A stretch of DNA of 64,000 nucleotides from Lelliottia sp. JS-SCA-14 (GTDB lineage Bacteria > Pseudomonadota > Gammaproteobacteria > Enterobacterales > Enterobacteriaceae): positions 43,562 to 107,561 of the forward strand of contig NZ_CP141607.1 in NCBI RefSeq assembly GCF_035593345.1, given 5' to 3'. Position 1 is the first letter of the stretch. Each line of letters opens with the position of its first letter. Below are positions 8,579 through 17,635 of this stretch, one piece after another. Below the pieces are notes generated by a model. That model was not told the origin of the DNA and did not search any database. It worked only from the letters and a program-made list of their open reading frames with translations. The position numbers and the translations under genes were made by a program.

Positions 8579-9388
8579 TTATTCTCCTTTCGGCCAAAAA
8601 TATTCATCAGGAATCGAACGAGCACCAAAGATCGCCTGACCTACGCGCACGATGTTGGCACCTTCTTCAATAGCAATCTCGAAGTCACCTGACATGCCCA
8701 TTGATAGCTGCAGGTTGCCATAAGCATCAGCAAGCTGATCGCGCAGTTTGCGTAACCGGATGAAGCATGCTCTGACGCGATCGGCATCAGAGCTGAATTC
8801 CGCAAGGGTCATCAGCCCTATTACCTGTAGGTTTTTTAATGGATTCAACTTTTCCATGAAGTCAACGACGGCTTCCGGTGCCAGACCAAACTTGCAGGGT
8901 TCTGCTGAAGTGTTCACCTGAACAAAAACATTGAGCGTCCGCCCTTCAATACGTAGTCGCCTGTCCAGTATTTCGGCCGTATTAAATGAATCCAGAGCCT
9001 GAAACTCACTGGCAAATCTGGCCACAAATTTGGCTTTATTTGACTGAAGATGACCAATCACTGACCATCTCAAATCGCTCAGCTCCGACATTGCTTGTGA
9101 TTTTCGCCAGGCTTCCTGCACTTTATTTTCACCTAACAGTCTGCATCCCGCCTTGTACGCCATTCGAATGTGCGTCTCGTCCATTGTTTTACTGACAGGT
9201 AGAAGACGAACGTCTGATACCTTACGCCCTGAACGCTGGCAGGCTGACTCAATCCGTGATTGAACCGCAGCCAGATTGTCGATGAAATCCTGTACGCTTT
9301 CCGCACGCGGCCAGCGATTGTGCATTTCGCAAAGGGGCTGGGTGTCTGAGTTAGAGGATGGTTTGACAAAGTTTTCTGTATTTTTCAT
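8579..9388 (-). CDS. yggS: PLP homeostasis protein, YggS/PLPBP family
   Basis: A 269-residue protein, longer than typical (~230) because of an N-terminal extension of ~25 residues; an internal ATG near 9325 would give standard length. The PLP-binding lysine is in LLPVSKT, followed by GENKVQEAWRK, the phosphate-site segments WSVIGHLQSNKAK and MSGDFEIAIEEGANIVRVG, and the end IFGAR. YggS-type proteins bind and buffer PLP without a known reaction. Pairing with a PLP-forming kinase is functionally coherent. Confidence 0.9.
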   Translation of the reverse strand: MKNTENFVKPSSNSDTQPLCEMHNRWPRAESVQDFIDNLAAVQSRIESACQRSGRKVSDVRLLPVSKTMDETHIRMAYKAGCRLLGENKVQEAWRKSQAMSELSDLRWSVIGHLQSNKAKFVARFASEFQALDSFNTAEILDRRLRIEGRTLNVFVQVNTSAEPCKFGLAPEAVVDFMEKLNPLKNLQVIGLMTLAEFSSDADRVRACFIRLRKLRDQLADAYGNLQLSMGMSGDFEIAIEEGANIVRVGQAIFGARSIPDEYFWPKGE

Positions 9389-9457
9389 GGCGGATAGACA
9401 AGTGCTCCGTACTCACCTAATATTGTCCTAGGCTAAACACATATCTGAACCAGGTCA

Positions 9458-10762
9458 ATGAATATAAACGGCAAAACAGCGGGTGATATTTTCGAACAGA
9501 TTCGAGCAATGATTCAGGCAGGCGACCTTGTTGCCGGCATGATGCTTCCCACATTGCGTGAACTGGCGAGTGAATTGGGTATCAATCGTAATACGGTCGC
9601 CTTGGCTTATAAGCGACTGACGGACGCAGGTTTTCTCATATCCCGAGGCCGAAATGGGACTATTGTGCGTGATCCCACTATGCTCACGGATATTGAAGGT
9701 AGTGCGCCGGACCTTGTTCTTCGCGATCTGGCCAGTGGCAATCCTGCAGTTTCGATTCTGCCCTCTGTGAGCCTACTTGCCGTGCATATCCAAAGCACGC
9801 CGAGTCTGTACGGTGAAACCGTTATTCGTCCTGAACTTGAGGCTATAGGGCTTGAATGGCTAAAGTCCGATCTCAAATCACCTTTTGATCTAAATCTGAC
9901 TAACGGTGCAGTTGATGCTATTGAAAGGGTACTTACCAGTTATTTGATTGCTGGTGATCGTGTTGCTGTTGAAGATCCTTGCTTCCTTAGTAGCATCAGT
10001 ACCCTGCGCCACAACCGCTATCAGGCATCTCCTGTGGAAATAGATGAAGAAGGAATGAAAATTGAGTCGCTTTCACGACAGTTATCTGCTGGTGTGAAGG
10101 CGGTGATTATTACGCCACGAGCTCACAATCCAACCGGTTTTAGCCTTAGTGCTCAGCGTGCTGAAGGCATTCGCACTCTGCTGGCAAGTTATCCCCACGT
10201 TTTGGTGATAGTTGACGATCACTTTTCAATGCTCTCAACACATGACTATTACCACATTGTTCCGGAGAATATTCGCAATTGGGTACTCATCCGCTCCATT
10301 TCAAAGTCCTTGGGACCTGATTTGCGTATGGCCTTTGTCGCAAGCGATGCGGATACCTCACTGCGCCTGCGCCTGCGTCTGAATGAAGGGACTAGCTGGG
10401 TAAGCCATATTCTGCAAGATATGGTCGTTGGCCATATGCATTCATCTGGCTTCCAGAAGTCAATCTTGTCCGCGCGTGAGCGCTATTTTGAAAAGCGAGA
10501 ATTGCTCACCAATGCCTTAAAACAACATGGTATCAAAGTTTCAGACCACCATGACGGCCTCAATGTGTGGATTCCTCTTGAACAGAACAGCGCTGCGACT
10601 GTTATGCAAATGGCTCTAAGGGGCTGGCTGATTAGAGGTGGGGAAGGTTTCGTCCTGAACAATGCTAGCTCCGGGGTGCGAATCACCATTTCAGACCTCG
10701 ATGCAATGGAAATTAAACTAATCGTGAAATCACTGGCCGGGATTCTGACCCAGCAGAATTAG
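9458..10762 (+). CDS. MocR-type (GntR/aminotransferase-like) regulator
   Basis: A 434-residue protein with a GntR winged helix at residues ~5-70 (LPTLRELASELGINRNTVAL and YKRLTDAGFLISRGRNGT) fused to a fold-type I aminotransferase-like domain. PLP-binding features are NLTNGAVDAIERV, TPRAHNPTGFSLS, VDDHFSMLS and the Schiff-base lysine in SISKSLGPDLR. Such MocR/PdxR proteins sense PLP and control B6 genes. It is divergent from the YggS-PdxY pair, whose control is its likely job. It could alternatively act on the downstream amidotransferase. Confidence 0.88.
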   Translation: MNINGKTAGDIFEQIRAMIQAGDLVAGMMLPTLRELASELGINRNTVALAYKRLTDAGFLISRGRNGTIVRDPTMLTDIEGSAPDLVLRDLASGNPAVSILPSVSLLAVHIQSTPSLYGETVIRPELEAIGLEWLKSDLKSPFDLNLTNGAVDAIERVLTSYLIAGDRVAVEDPCFLSSISTLRHNRYQASPVEIDEEGMKIESLSRQLSAGVKAVIITPRAHNPTGFSLSAQRAEGIRTLLASYPHVLVIVDDHFSMLSTHDYYHIVPENIRNWVLIRSISKSLGPDLRMAFVASDADTSLRLRLRLNEGTSWVSHILQDMVVGHMHSSGFQKSILSARERYFEKRELLTNALKQHGIKVSDHHDGLNVWIPLEQNSAATVMQMALRGWLIRGGEGFVLNNASSGVRITISDLDAMEIKLIVKSLAGILTQQN

Positions 10763-10778
10763 ATTCTCACCACAAAAA

Positions 10779-10798
10779 AGGCCTGAACAGATCGGCCT
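10779..10798. terminator. Hairpin between MocR-type and amidotransferase genes
   Basis: AGGCC / GGCCT stem with a 10-nt loop, preceded by six A and followed by CTTAATAT. On the minus strand it has a T6 tail. On the plus strand it is a weak terminator at best. Confidence 0.4.
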
Positions 10799-10819
10799 CT
10801 TAATATGGAGTTATTTGTA

Positions 10820-11539
10820 ATGCACGTTCATTTCATCGTACATGAAGATTTCGAAGCACCTGGTGCCTACGAAACTTGGGCCAGAAATCATGGACACGAT
10901 GTGACATTCACTCGCGTTTATGCTGGTGATACATTACCAAAAGATGTCAAAGTCATTGATTTTCTTATTGTTATGGGTGGACCTCAGAGTCCGGAAACAA
11001 AACAGGAAGATTGTACTCACTTCGACTCTAAGAATGAGCAGTCATTGATTAATTCCGCTGTTAAAACTGGCAAGGTCGTAATCGGAATCTGCCTCGGGTC
11101 GCAGCTTATTGGTGAAGCATTGGGTGCACCTTTTGCCAACAGCCCTGAAAAAGAAATTGGTAAATTTCCTATCACACTAACTGAAGATGGCCGCAAAGAT
11201 GAGATGTTCTCTCACTTTCCAAAGACGCTAGAAGTCGGACACTGGCATAATGACATGCCTGGCCTGACCCCAGATGCAAAAATCATAGCTTATAGCGAAG
11301 GTTGCCCGCGTCAGATAGTTTCATACTCAGATCGCGTCTTTGGTTTCCAGTGTCACATGGAACTTACACTGGACCTTGTAGAATTACTGATTGCTAATTC
11401 AGAGACAGATCTAATTTGCGCCGCAGATTTCCGCTTCGTTAACACTCCAGAAGAACTTCGTGCGCACGACTACGGCGAAATGAATCAGGTATTATTTGGC
11501 TTTCTGGATAAGCTGGAAGCTAGTTACAAGATAGGGTGA
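10820..11539 (+). CDS. Class I glutamine amidotransferase-like protein
   Basis: A 239-residue protein started at the ATG at 10820 because GGAG sits 9 nt upstream; an ATG at 10805 would overlap that site. The nucleophile elbow is GICLGSQLIGE (Cys), the oxyanion strand VMGGPQSP, and the second triad residue is in FGFQCHMELT (His, then Glu). This is the fold of GuaA-type free-standing GATases that take ammonia from glutamine. The acceptor partner is unknown. Position beside B6 genes suggests, but does not prove, a link to amine or PLP metabolism. Confidence 0.82.
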   Translation: MHVHFIVHEDFEAPGAYETWARNHGHDVTFTRVYAGDTLPKDVKVIDFLIVMGGPQSPETKQEDCTHFDSKNEQSLINSAVKTGKVVIGICLGSQLIGEALGAPFANSPEKEIGKFPITLTEDGRKDEMFSHFPKTLEVGHWHNDMPGLTPDAKIIAYSEGCPRQIVSYSDRVFGFQCHMELTLDLVELLIANSETDLICAADFRFVNTPEELRAHDYGEMNQVLFGFLDKLEASYKIG

Positions 11540-11554
11540 TGAGAGCTTTTTTTA

Positions 11555-11730
11555 ACTACTGAAACGCGAACGGATAAAAAAAAGATCTACGGAACGCGTG
11601 AAGAGCCCGTAGCGATATTTTTGATTACATCGAAATCTTTTATAACAGTAAGCGTCGGCATGTTTCGAGCGATCAGATGTCACCGGCTGAATATGAAAAC
11701 CAGTATTATCAAGGGCTCGGAAGTGTCTAG
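11555..11730 (+). pseudogene. IS3-family transposase (orfB) C-terminal remnant
   Basis: The frame reads IYGTREE, then one base is missing, then [35 protein letters not shown] and a stop at 11728. This is the typical C-terminus of IS3-family integrase-type transposases (DYIExFYNxxRRH...SPxEYE). Only the last ~55 codons survive, with a single-base frameshift near 11604. It marks a former insertion right after the amidotransferase gene. Confidence 0.8.
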
Positions 11731-12401
11731 ATTATCCGTGGCGATTCACGATGATCTTACGCTTAAGCTGTTTGACTCTAATACGAATCAGCTTAATCCA
11801 TTATTTATCAAGGATATACAGGCACTTGAAGAATACTCAGACTCAGGCGGGACGACTTTTTTAGGTCCGGTTTATTCTCAAGACAACTGGGAAACGCTGC
11901 AGAAAACTCTGGTACCGGTGCTCAAGCAGCGTATTAGAGACAAAACCGATTATGGCGGTAGCCCGTTCGTTTGGGTAGCTCCATCAGATCCCTACTGGTC
12001 AAAGAGCGCCCGATTTATCTCAAGCCTGAGCGATTTTCTTAACAGGTCGGCTACGAAGGATAACCGGCTGTATAAACCGGTGTTATTCAGGATGCAACTG
12101 ATGCCTGGGTTGCAAGGCACTGGAAGCATGGACTTGGGCAATTCCACGCGCGCGCTAAAGGGCTAGTTGAAGGACTGTTAAATGGTAATGTTTAGATTCT
12201 TCATCTTGAGGATGAATTATCTGCTGTTATCTATCATATTTCTCAACCAGAAACGCTGTCTGTGACTATGCCATTGGGCTTCATTACAACGAACAAAGAT
12301 GCAGTTAAGATTATTGGTGCGCTGATTACTGAATATATCAAAAGCACCTCTGATTTTGATAAGCCTCATGACTGTGGCGCAATTTCATCAATGGTTTAGA
12401 A
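11731..12401 (+). pseudogene. Degraded gene of unknown function
   Basis: An open frame continues out of the IS remnant to 12166 (for example KDIQALEEYSDSGG and GGSPFVWVAPSDPYWSKSAR). The protein-like reading then moves to another frame near 12105 (DAWVARHWKHGLGQFHARAK), has an internal TAG at about 12195, and continues as YHISQPETLSVTMPLGF to a stop near 12401. So one gene has lost its 5' end, and carries a frameshift and a nonsense codon. The family is not recognised. Confidence 0.6.
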
Positions 12402-12419
12402 ATTGTTGCAGACTGATTA

Positions 12420-12443
12420 AAAAGGGCAATTAATTGCCCTTTT
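12420..12443. terminator. Bidirectional intrinsic terminator
   Basis: Perfect palindrome of GGGCAATTAATTGCCC flanked by AAAA and TTTT (12420-12443). It follows the degraded gene on the plus strand and overlaps the end of a minus-strand frame. Confidence 0.75.
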
Positions 12444-12666
12444 GTTGGTAAGCGTAAAGCCACTGTCGCCTGTGAATCTGGTCCCGGTATCCATAGGTCA
12501 TAGTTCCGTCTAAACCAAATGGAACTCTATTCCTGTAAAACTTAGTCGTCCGCTCACACAGCAGGTGGCTGTATAAGCATAAATTCTTGACACAGAAATC
12601 ACGTTTATGGGGTGAAGGCCGGCGTGTAAGGTTCAATTCAGTAGCCGTTCTGAACACCTGTCGCAA
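12430..12666 (-). CDS. Hypothetical 78-residue protein
   Basis: A small basic protein, last residues RRQWLYAYQQKGN, whose stop codon lies inside a perfect terminator palindrome that would serve it. No family is recognised and no clear ribosome site is seen. It could be the tail of a truncated gene in this decayed region. Confidence 0.3.
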   Translation of the reverse strand: MRQVFRTATELNLTRRPSPHKRDFCVKNLCLYSHLLCERTTKFYRNRVPFGLDGTMTYGYRDQIHRRQWLYAYQQKGN

Positions 12667-12786
12667 GATTTACCTCAACCGCCATTTTGGTCAATACCCT
12701 GAAAGCAATCAGGTAAATAATTACCCGTGTTAGAGAAAAAGGTGATCAATCGGTGATTACAGTCGATAGTGTAGGTAGGTAATGAA
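12667..12786. other. Intergenic DNA in decayed region
   Basis: No gene or clear regulatory site is seen. It precedes the split membrane-protein gene. Confidence 0.4.
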
Positions 12787-13274
12787 ATGACACAAACAGA
12801 TATTATAGCGGCCGTGGCATGTGCTATATCAGGGGTCGCCGCGCTATTTTCAGGAATAGCATTATATCAATCAGCAAAAGCAAACCGCAGTGCAAATCAG
12901 GCATCAGAGCGAGGTTTGAATATTGATTTAGTTGATTATCGTATGATATACGGAATGCATTCACATCAATAATGGATGAGTTCGATGCACAGAGATACGG
13001 GCCAGCAGATAACGATATTATTCAGGCAAAAATTACCTTCCGAGATGCGGGTATATTTTTTGGTAATGACGTAAGTGAATTTCTTACTGAGTTAATACGA
13101 CAAATTAGTACCTATAGTGAGATATTTAAAACTAGGACAATGGGCCGTCTCATTTTTGACCCTCAAGGCGATGTTAGAGAGGAAGAGCAACGATTAGCAC
13201 AAATAAGGCTATGGGTGACAGCACAGCGTAGGCCGGGCAATGACATGTTCGACAGAATCATGACTGTTTCATGA
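12787..13274 (+). pseudogene. Split gene for a one-helix membrane protein
   Basis: The first frame (12787-12972, 61 residues) starts with a membrane helix IIAAVACAISGVAALFSG and then SAKANRSANQASERG. The second frame (12972-13274, 100 residues) continues with a soluble helical region (FRDAGIFFGNDVSEFLTELI) in another phase and ends 11 nt before a strong terminator. Together they resemble one ~160-residue gene broken by an indel near 12950. The family is not recognised. Two separate small genes remain possible. Confidence 0.5.
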
Positions 13275-13965
13275 TACATGCCAGACCCGGCCCCAGTGCC
13301 GGGTGTTTTATTTTCCTCACTACAATCGTCGCCACACCGTCCATTTCTCAATCTAGGACCCGTTTGAAAAATCTGCCCGCAAGAGGGCGCATGTGTGATG
13401 ACTGGAAAGGGGAGCTGAGAATCAATTCCCGACACCGTAGCGAGACAATTTCACAACACGGTTCGATTGCCTGACTTCTCCAACCATGGGCTGAAGAAGT
13501 CAGGGGTAACTGATGTTATTCAGTCTTCAAGTGTTGAATTGTTTCGAACTCTATTATTTTTCCTGCATTTACCGGCAGTTTCACTAATGTTCATATCCAA
13601 TCGAAGATCCTCACGCAGTATTGTTTTTGCATTAGCTAATAATTTAGCCCTGAATTTTTCGGTCCGTAAAGAAAGGTGCGCAAAAGGATTTTTTGTGTTC
13701 ATGAGTGATCCATTTTATCCCTAATTTCAATACCGGTTACGTTTCCGGTGTCTGAATAACAGACCGATTTGTAGATAACCCTGAAGTGCTAACCCATCCC
13801 AGGAAGCTATCGTTCAAGTACAGCAGGGGCAAGTGAGGTGATGGGCCGTTGCGTGCTATGTACGTAACCAATAGCCTATGTGTTGTAGACGATATTATGG
13901 TATCGTTGGTGAGGCTTTACCATAAAATCCACTTAGCATAATTATCTTCAGTACAGTAACTAACT
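13275..13965. other. Region without a confident gene
   Basis: It holds the terminator at 13285 and otherwise low-complexity, non-coding-looking DNA. A 60-codon minus-strand frame at 13520-13702 (starting MNTKNPFAHLSLRTEKF) has protein-like composition but no convincing ribosome site and may be a gene fragment. It sits between decayed genes and the Xre/recombinase block. Confidence 0.5.
13285..13312 (+). terminator. Intrinsic terminator
   Basis: ACCCGGC / GCCGGGT stem (13285-13304, 6-nt loop) followed by GTTTTATTTT. It terminates the split gene ending at 13274. Confidence 0.8.
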
Positions 13966-14496
13966 TTAGCTTATCATACTAGCTAAAACTTCTATTTTGG
14001 CGTTTATTCTAACGACCTTTTTGTACTGCCTATCTGACATGCTTTTCAATTCGGCATTATGACCAGGTAAGTCATTAATGAGTTCATCATAAACTTCCTT
14101 TTGCCCAGTGGTTACCTCTAGCTCGTGTTGATATTTTTTGAGCAAGATATTCATCATTTCATAATGACTGCAAATCGGACTGGTATTATTTTGATGAGCG
14201 GGCTCGGGCTCATTCTGAGCAATTAATTCTAAAGTTTGAGCATATTCATTAAAATCTACAGTCCGCGAATAAATATGCTGATATATGCCTCTTTTCCTTT
14301 TTTTAATCAATAACCCTTTTTTTACTAGGCTTTGAAGATGCCGATAGGAAAAGGCCATAGTTTTTGGCATATTTTTAGGGAAATTGAATTGTTCAACAAG
14401 TGCATGGGCCAGCTCACAAGTTGTAAACCCTTTGATATCGATACTAATTATCGCAGAAAAAATATAAGACTCTGCATTTACTACTCTGGTATTCAT
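13966..14496 (-). CDS. Putative winged-helix DNA-binding protein with coiled-coil tail
   Basis: A 176-residue protein read from the ATG at 14496 (a TTG at 14514 is possible). The first ~90 residues look like a winged helix: FTTCELAHALVEQF, then AFSYRHLQSLVKKGLLIKKR and a basic hairpin. The C-terminal half is charged and helical (ILLKKYQHELEVTTGQKEVY). No named family is recognised. It is divergent from an Xre regulator and shares its operators, so the pair probably forms one regulatory switch. Confidence 0.55.
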   Translation of the reverse strand: MNTRVVNAESYIFSAIISIDIKGFTTCELAHALVEQFNFPKNMPKTMAFSYRHLQSLVKKGLLIKKRKRGIYQHIYSRTVDFNEYAQTLELIAQNEPEPAHQNNTSPICSHYEMMNILLKKYQHELEVTTGQKEVYDELINDLPGHNAELKSMSDRQYKKVVRINAKIEVLASMIS

Positions 14497-14521
14497 AGAA
14501 CAATTAACAACCAAACGAGTG

Positions 14522-14536
14522 CTTAGGATTGCTAAG
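14522..14536. promoter_or_regulatory. Probable Xre operator, site 1
   Basis: CTTAGGATTGCTAAG, a CTTAG-N5-CTAAG palindrome in the ~100-bp divergent space between 14496 and 14598. A matching site lies 34 bp away. Confidence 0.65.
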
Positions 14537-14555
14537 TATACAGCATTGGAAGATA

Positions 14556-14570
14556 CTTAGACAATCTAAG
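14556..14570. promoter_or_regulatory. Probable Xre operator, site 2
   Basis: CTTAGACAATCTAAG, same half-sites and 5-bp spacer as site 1. An extra half site CTAAG follows near 14575. CTAAGTAT (14532) and ATACTTAG (14553) also pair as a larger inverted repeat joining the two sites. Confidence 0.65.
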
Positions 14571-14597
14571 CTATCTAAGGTCTATGAAGATGTGCAC

Positions 14598-14918
14598 GTG
14601 TCAACTGAGAACCCAATACCTGCTCGACTCAAAGATGCCCGTACTACGGCGGGGATATCTCAACGGACGTTGGGGATTCTTGTTGGTTTTGATCCTGCGT
14701 CGGCCAGTAGTCGCATGAACCATTATGAGAAAGGTCGACATGTCCCTGATATTGATACGCTGCGAAGGATGGCTGCGGAGTTAAACGTGCCGTTGAATTA
14801 TTTTTTCTGTGATGACCAGACGACGGCAGAACTTGCATTGCTCATCTCCCGGATGACAAAAGAAGAGCGAAGCAACCTTATCCAAGCACTCAAAATGTCA
14901 TCGGGTATTAAAAAATGA
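14598..14918 (+). CDS. Xre-family transcriptional regulator
   Basis: A 106-residue protein. The start is set at the GTG at 14598 because the protein then begins with STENPIPARLKDARTTAGIS, as in related repressors; a frame back to 14529 would read through the operators. The Xre/Cro helix-turn-helix spans residues ~10-65 (ISQRTLGILVGFDPAS, then MNHYEKGRHVPDIDTLRRMA). A short C-terminal helical tail follows. It probably binds CTTAG-N5-CTAAG and controls itself and the divergent gene. Confidence 0.8.
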   Translation: MSTENPIPARLKDARTTAGISQRTLGILVGFDPASASSRMNHYEKGRHVPDIDTLRRMAAELNVPLNYFFCDDQTTAELALLISRMTKEERSNLIQALKMSSGIKK

Positions 14919-15101
14919 CATTCGTTTATTGTGAGCACCCCCGTTTTAGTTCCACGCATTTTTTGAGAGTTCCGAGTTTTCAGCTGTCTGCTGGCGAGAC
15001 AGCTTCATTACCATCTGCTTTGCATAATCGCCATAGTGCGAACTTATGATGCCGAAAATGCCTGAGAGCGTGTTATCTGGGATTAGACCCAAGTTCCACA
15101 A

Positions 15102-15536
15102 TCATCGCGAATTGATCAGTTCTCTAATGATATGCGGGGCTAGAAGGCTTTCTACCGGTATAACCGTATTGATTTTTACCGCTTTGACAATTTCAATCAA
15201 TGAAAGGGTATTCTGCGCAAGCTGTGCGCGCAGCTCTTTATTCTCTTCCTGAAGCTGCTGATTACGACCAAGCAAAGCCTGACGAGTCTTACGATTCACA
15301 TATTGCTGCTTTTCTTTGGGGCGAAGATTTAGAGGAGATAGTTGTTGATCGACATAGGCTGCAATAAGACGCTTTCGTTCAATGCTACTTAATGTACTTA
15401 AGCCGCCATTGATGATGCCTTTTGATTTAAGTCTCGCGTGTAAGCTTTTAGCTGAAATAGGCGATTTATCAAACCCTTCGATCAACATCAGTTGGAGTTC
15501 ATGCTCGATCTGAGTATCCAATTCTTTACCACGCAT
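15102..15536 (-). CDS. Third member of recombinase trio: small coiled-coil protein
   Basis: A 144-residue protein whose start overlaps the stop of the upstream recombinase (TGATG), preceded by AAGGAG. It has a central basic region (RKTRQALLGRNQQLQEENKE) forming a coiled coil and a helical C-terminus. Its place as third gene behind two tyrosine recombinases, its size and its coiled coil match TnpC of Tn554 or GmtX of gamma-mobile-trio elements. In Tn554 the small protein stimulates and orients transposition. Assignment between these two families is not possible by eye. Confidence 0.6.
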   Translation of the reverse strand: MRGKELDTQIEHELQLMLIEGFDKSPISAKSLHARLKSKGIINGGLSTLSSIERKRLIAAYVDQQLSPLNLRPKEKQQYVNRKTRQALLGRNQQLQEENKELRAQLAQNTLSLIEIVKAVKINTVIPVESLLAPHIIRELINSR

Positions 15537-17635
15537 CAGTCTTCTCCTTGTTTAATTTTTTGGTTCTCGAGCGCAAATAATTGAGCCAAAGTACGAATTT
15601 CACCTTCTACTTTCATCTCTCCAGACAGGACCACATGAGAGGGGATGACTTGCAACGAGTTTGAGCGCCTGCGTAATTCCTTAGTTAAGGCATCTAGCTG
15701 TGCTAGATTTTCCTGGATATTACCTTGCATTAGCTGGTTGTCCGGAAGGGCTGCGGTATACTGTTCGAAAGCAAGCGTAGCCTCGTTTAACGCTCGACCT
15801 TTGGCTACAACAGCAGAGTATTCATCAATACGACCGGTCAACGTGAAATGCTCACAGGACTTCAATGCCTGACACTTCATTCGATATGGGCATCCCCACA
15901 AGTTAATGTCCCTCATGCAGGACCCCAATTTCAATGGATGCAGTACCGCGTGCCTTTTCACCATTTCAGACGCTTGCGATGGCCCTTCGTTTTTACTTAT
16001 TTCCTCGAACGCAGCGGCTATGTCTTCGAATAATCCATCGCCTAACGATGCTTCGATGAATCCTGCAACATCATCACGATTATCAAAGGTATGCAGATTC
16101 GCCTTTATATTGGTTTCCAGATTCTGCGTGCTGCTAAATACCATCATACCGTTTTGCTTTACCGCATCAAGTGGTGTAACAGCACCAACAGCAGTAGATA
16201 TTACCTGCTCTTGTACGATCGGAACTAACGGAACAAGAGAAGCTGCCTTTCGCCGCTCTTTGAGAGCTAGATGCTGGTAATGTTTATTTTGAGCGATATC
16301 AACACGCCCCATCAGCATCGCTTGTAAGTGTTCTGAAATATCTGCAATTGCTAGAAAAGTGTTTATATTGTGACGGGGGATATGAGTACGAAGCTGGGTA
16401 GGGCGGCCATCATCTTCCAACAGATTGTACTTATCAAATATAGAAACATAGCCTTCAAAATTACCAAGAAACCTGTTCATACCATCATTACTTAACGGTA
16501 ATGGTATCGTTTTCAGAGTCATGCGTCGCTTTAAAGTTAACGACCCCTTAGGGTACAAAAACAACAAATCTTCATATTTAGTTTCATACCTTTTACCATT
16601 GTCAACCCACGAATGAGTACAAGGAGTATTTGCATCGTTACCGTCAAATTCTTTTTTAAGATAACAACTAAGGTCTGATTTTGAATAATGGATTATCTTT
16701 CCTTTACCAGTGCTTGGAGTGATTCTTGTTGGTCGGCAGTCTCGTTTCGCTAATGCCTTCGAGACCTTATCGCGCAGTCCTGCACGGCCTCGAAGCTCTG
16801 ATGAGGGTTGAACTATGTGTGCTACAACATCATCAAGTTCAATGAAATCCTCAGTAATGTCACTGATAGCCTTGGGTAACAGAATGCTATATCGAATTAG
16901 CCCACTATCAGTATTAGTGGTATCAATACGCAAGTCTCTAACAGCTAGCTTTGCCAACTGCACAGGGCGCGCCCCAGTAACATAACTTAATCCGAGTACT
17001 GAGGCATATTTGAGATCTCTAATGTTATAAGATTTACCTCTGACCAATGCCGTTGCCATTTCAAATAAACCTTTGCTTATCATGCTTTTTTCAAAAGGTT
17101 CGAGAATATTGTCAATGTCCTGATAAATATCCCAGTTATACGCATTTGGTCTGGGAATAAACTCAAGATCCTCATAGTCTTCCAAAGTGAATCCAGGGAA
17201 CTCCTCAGAACAAAGGATCTTCAAGCCAAATAATATAGAATAGAAAGCCCTGACATCGAGGTCATCACTTTCTATATACTGTCGCAATATAAGTAATGTA
17301 AAGCCGCCATTTTCTCTGCAGTAACTGAATGCTTGTGTCCACTGATGTGATAGTACTGGTAAGAAAGTTGGGAACATCGTTGATGCATATTTGAAACAAA
17401 AATACTTCAAGAGCGTATTTGTTAACTCATCAAGCTTAAAATAAACATACCGTTTACTTCCGGAATAATAAAAAACCCATTTATCACCCTCGTTATGAAT
17501 ATGCTTATCATCAAAATCGCTGCTGGATTTCAAAAAAATGTTTTGGGGAATAACTAAAGATTCTAATTTTGAAGAAAGATTCTGATCATACATTCCAGAA
17601 TCTTGCGGGAGAAGTGTGTTAGGCTTAAACTCCAT
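15536..17635 (-). CDS. Large tyrosine recombinase of the trio (TnpB/GmtZ-like)
   Basis: A 699-residue protein starting 11 nt inside the end of the upstream recombinase gene. A tyrosine-recombinase catalytic core lies mid-protein: Arg in VTGARPVQLAKLAVRDLR, H-x-x-R-H in THIPRHNINTFL and Tyr in NKHYQHLALKERR. After the core is a cysteine-rich stretch (SCMRDINLWGCPYRMKCQ, then SCEHF) suggesting a zinc-binding site and a helical tail. Length and this C-terminal layout fit TnpB of Tn554-like elements and the large protein of mobile trios. Confidence 0.75.
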   Translation of the reverse strand: MEFKPNTLLPQDSGMYDQNLSSKLESLVIPQNIFLKSSSDFDDKHIHNEGDKWVFYYSGSKRYVYFKLDELTNTLLKYFCFKYASTMFPTFLPVLSHQWTQAFSYCRENGGFTLLILRQYIESDDLDVRAFYSILFGLKILCSEEFPGFTLEDYEDLEFIPRPNAYNWDIYQDIDNILEPFEKSMISKGLFEMATALVRGKSYNIRDLKYASVLGLSYVTGARPVQLAKLAVRDLRIDTTNTDSGLIRYSILLPKAISDITEDFIELDDVVAHIVQPSSELRGRAGLRDKVSKALAKRDCRPTRITPSTGKGKIIHYSKSDLSCYLKKEFDGNDANTPCTHSWVDNGKRYETKYEDLLFLYPKGSLTLKRRMTLKTIPLPLSNDGMNRFLGNFEGYVSIFDKYNLLEDDGRPTQLRTHIPRHNINTFLAIADISEHLQAMLMGRVDIAQNKHYQHLALKERRKAASLVPLVPIVQEQVISTAVGAVTPLDAVKQNGMMVFSSTQNLETNIKANLHTFDNRDDVAGFIEASLGDGLFEDIAAAFEEISKNEGPSQASEMVKRHAVLHPLKLGSCMRDINLWGCPYRMKCQALKSCEHFTLTGRIDEYSAVVAKGRALNEATLAFEQYTAALPDNQLMQGNIQENLAQLDALTKELRRRSNSLQVIPSHVVLSGEMKVEGEIRTLAQLFALENQKIKQGED

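Noticed and set aside
11621..12166. Single intact 181-residue gene
   Set aside because: Its first third is the IS3 transposase tail in the wrong frame, and protein-like sequence continues in another frame after a frameshift.
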